Assembly (NCBI GenBank): GCA_021811635.1
Contig: JAJZNS010000042.1
Coordinates: forward strand, 1 to 6,200
Source of the DNA: Thermoplasmata archaeon
Lineage (GTDB): Archaea > Thermoplasmatota > Thermoplasmata > Thermoplasmatales > Thermoplasmataceae
DNA: 6,200 bases
Reading direction: 5' to 3'
Shown here: positions 5,238-6,200 of the stretch, one piece after another
How the letters are laid out: each line of letters opens with the position of its first letter
Position numbering within the stretch: the stretch's first letter is position 1
Position numbers and translations under genes: made by a program
The notes under the pieces: generated by a model
The model's input: the letters and a program-made list of their open reading frames with translations, nothing else
What the model was told of the DNA's origin: nothing
The model's database searches: none

Positions 5238-6200
5238 TCAGTTCCTGGCCTTGATTGTCTTCCAGTCTGATTTGGATGCTGTCAGCCCTTTCTTCGCCTG
5301 CACGTAATTGTAAGCGGAGAGCGCCGCTGTTGCGCCCATTCCTGCTGATATTACCGCCTGCTTGTACGGTATCTGCGTGATGTCACCGCAGGAAAAAATT
5401 CCGGCAGTTGAAGTTGTTCCGTCAAGGTTTGTTATGATCTCTTCCTTGCTGTTCAGGTTAACTATCCCCTTCACAAAATCGCTCTTGGCTATGTACCCGA
5501 TCTCAACAAAGATGCCGTCAAGCTTTTCGTCCCATGTCTTTCCGCCTGAACTCTTCAGGGTAATCGACTCGACCCTCTTATCGCCGTTTATGGAGACCAC
5601 TTCCGTGGAAGGCAGGAAGTTTACCCTCTTGCTCTCTATCATCCCGGATATTATTTCACCTCCCGCAGTGAGCTTCGGAGGTTTGTGTATCAGAAGGAGT
5701 TCACCCACCACGTTGGAAAGATAGTTGACCGCTTCGTATGCCTGGTCACCTATGCCGACGACAGCCACCTTCTTTCCCTTGAAAAGCGGTCCATCACACA
5801 CTGCGCAATAGGAAACACCCCTGCCCTTCAGTTTATCCTCCCCGGGAACGCCAAGATCCCTTGGAGTCTTTCCGAATGCAAGTATAAGGGAGAGTGCTGA
5901 AAATCTGCCGGACGTTGTGCCAACGCTGAAATTATCCCCAACCTTTTCGATGGATTTCACCTCATCGTAAAGGAATTCTGTGCCGTAGGCCCTGGCCTGC
6001 TCCTGGAACTTGTTCATCAGCTCAAATCCGCCTATGTTCATAAAGCCAGGATAATTCTGTATATCGTTTGTGAGCAGCGCCTGCCCACCTATATCCTTGC
6101 TGATGATCAGAGTGCGCATCTGCTGCCTTGATGTGTATATTGCAGCGGAAAGCCCCGCTGAGGCTGCGCCCACGATTATGACATCGTAAATTTCAGTGTC
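5238..6200 (-). CDS. trxB: Thioredoxin reductase-like FAD/dithiol flavoprotein, lacking first few residues
   Basis: A flavoenzyme that reduces thioredoxin-like partners in the cytosol. The window shows 320 residues, nearly the full family length; the frame is open to the right edge, so only a few N-terminal residues are missing. Counting from the edge: FAD-binding VGAASAGLSAAIY (10-22), GGQALLTNDIQNYPG (38-52), the redox-active disulfide CAVCDG (132-137), the second nucleotide fold VGIGDQAYEA (148-157), and the C-terminal FAD motif GIFSCGDIT (267-275) followed by the YKQAVISAG helix (279-287). Two sites deviate. The first fold has GxAxxG instead of GxGxxG, and the HRRxxxR element that grips the NADPH 2'-phosphate reads HKPPKLT (172-178). 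A T. acidophilum thioredoxin reductase was reported not to accept NADPH or NADH, so the electron donor here may also be unusual. Gene ends at TGA 5240-5238. Confidence 0.93.
   Translation of the reverse strand, partial: DTEIYDVIIVGAASAGLSAAIYTSRQQMRTLIISKDIGGQALLTNDIQNYPGFMNIGGFELMNKFQEQARAYGTEFLYDEVKSIEKVGDNFSVGTTSGRFSALSLILAFGKTPRDLGVPGEDKLKGRGVSYCAVCDGPLFKGKKVAVVGIGDQAYEAVNYLSNVVGELLLIHKPPKLTAGGEIISGMIESKRVNFLPSTEVVSINGDKRVESITLKSSGGKTWDEKLDGIFVEIGYIAKSDFVKGIVNLNSKEEIITNLDGTTSTAGIFSCGDITQIPYKQAVISAGMGATAALSAYNYVQAKKGLTASKSDWKTIKARN

Overview
The window looks like ordinary chromosomal DNA of an archaeon of the Thermoplasmatales (Thermoplasma/Picrophilus relatives), with a GC content near 50 %. 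The strongest pointer is a Thermoplasma-type glucose 1-dehydrogenase. Supporting pointers are a FolD with Thermoplasma-like departures from the bacterial consensus, a thioredoxin reductase lacking the usual NADPH-phosphate motif, archaeal TATA boxes 24-27 bp upstream of start codons with no Shine-Dalgarno between (the leaderless pattern), and mostly AGA/AGG arginine codons. Genus and species cannot be fixed from the sequence alone.

Layout from left to right. Positions 1-295 (minus strand) hold the N-terminal part of a cation:proton antiporter that runs off the window. It lies 5 bases behind nadE (301-1032, minus), the ammonia-type NAD synthetase, which has its own TATA box. Next come folD (1084-1911, minus) and gdh (1918-3003, minus), only 6 bases apart and surely co-transcribed. 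A 62-base gap with a small hairpin separates gdh from an MFS permease (3066-4433, minus). Positions 4434-4776 have no confident gene: they carry the permease promoter, a possible 47-residue minus-strand reading frame that may be a gene remnant, and the promoter of the next gene. The only plus-strand gene (4777-5151) encodes a small four-helix membrane protein of unknown function. It converges on trxB (5238 to the right edge, minus), a thioredoxin reductase-like flavoprotein missing only its first few residues. A hairpin plus T-run between them is a good terminator for trxB.

Functionally the window leans towards nicotinamide cofactors and redox. NadE makes NAD+. Glucose dehydrogenase feeds the Entner-Doudoroff route and yields NAD(P)H. 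FolD uses NADP+ in one-carbon metabolism. TrxB passes electrons to thioredoxin-like partners but may not take them from NADPH. The permease upstream of gdh could supply its sugar, but this is inference from position.

I found no CRISPR array, rRNA, tRNA, complete insertion sequence, defence system or other clearly undescribed system. The points most worth checking are motif deviations in otherwise recognisable enzymes (NadE PP-loop, FolD active site, TrxB cofactor sites) and the nature of the 4489-4743 segment.
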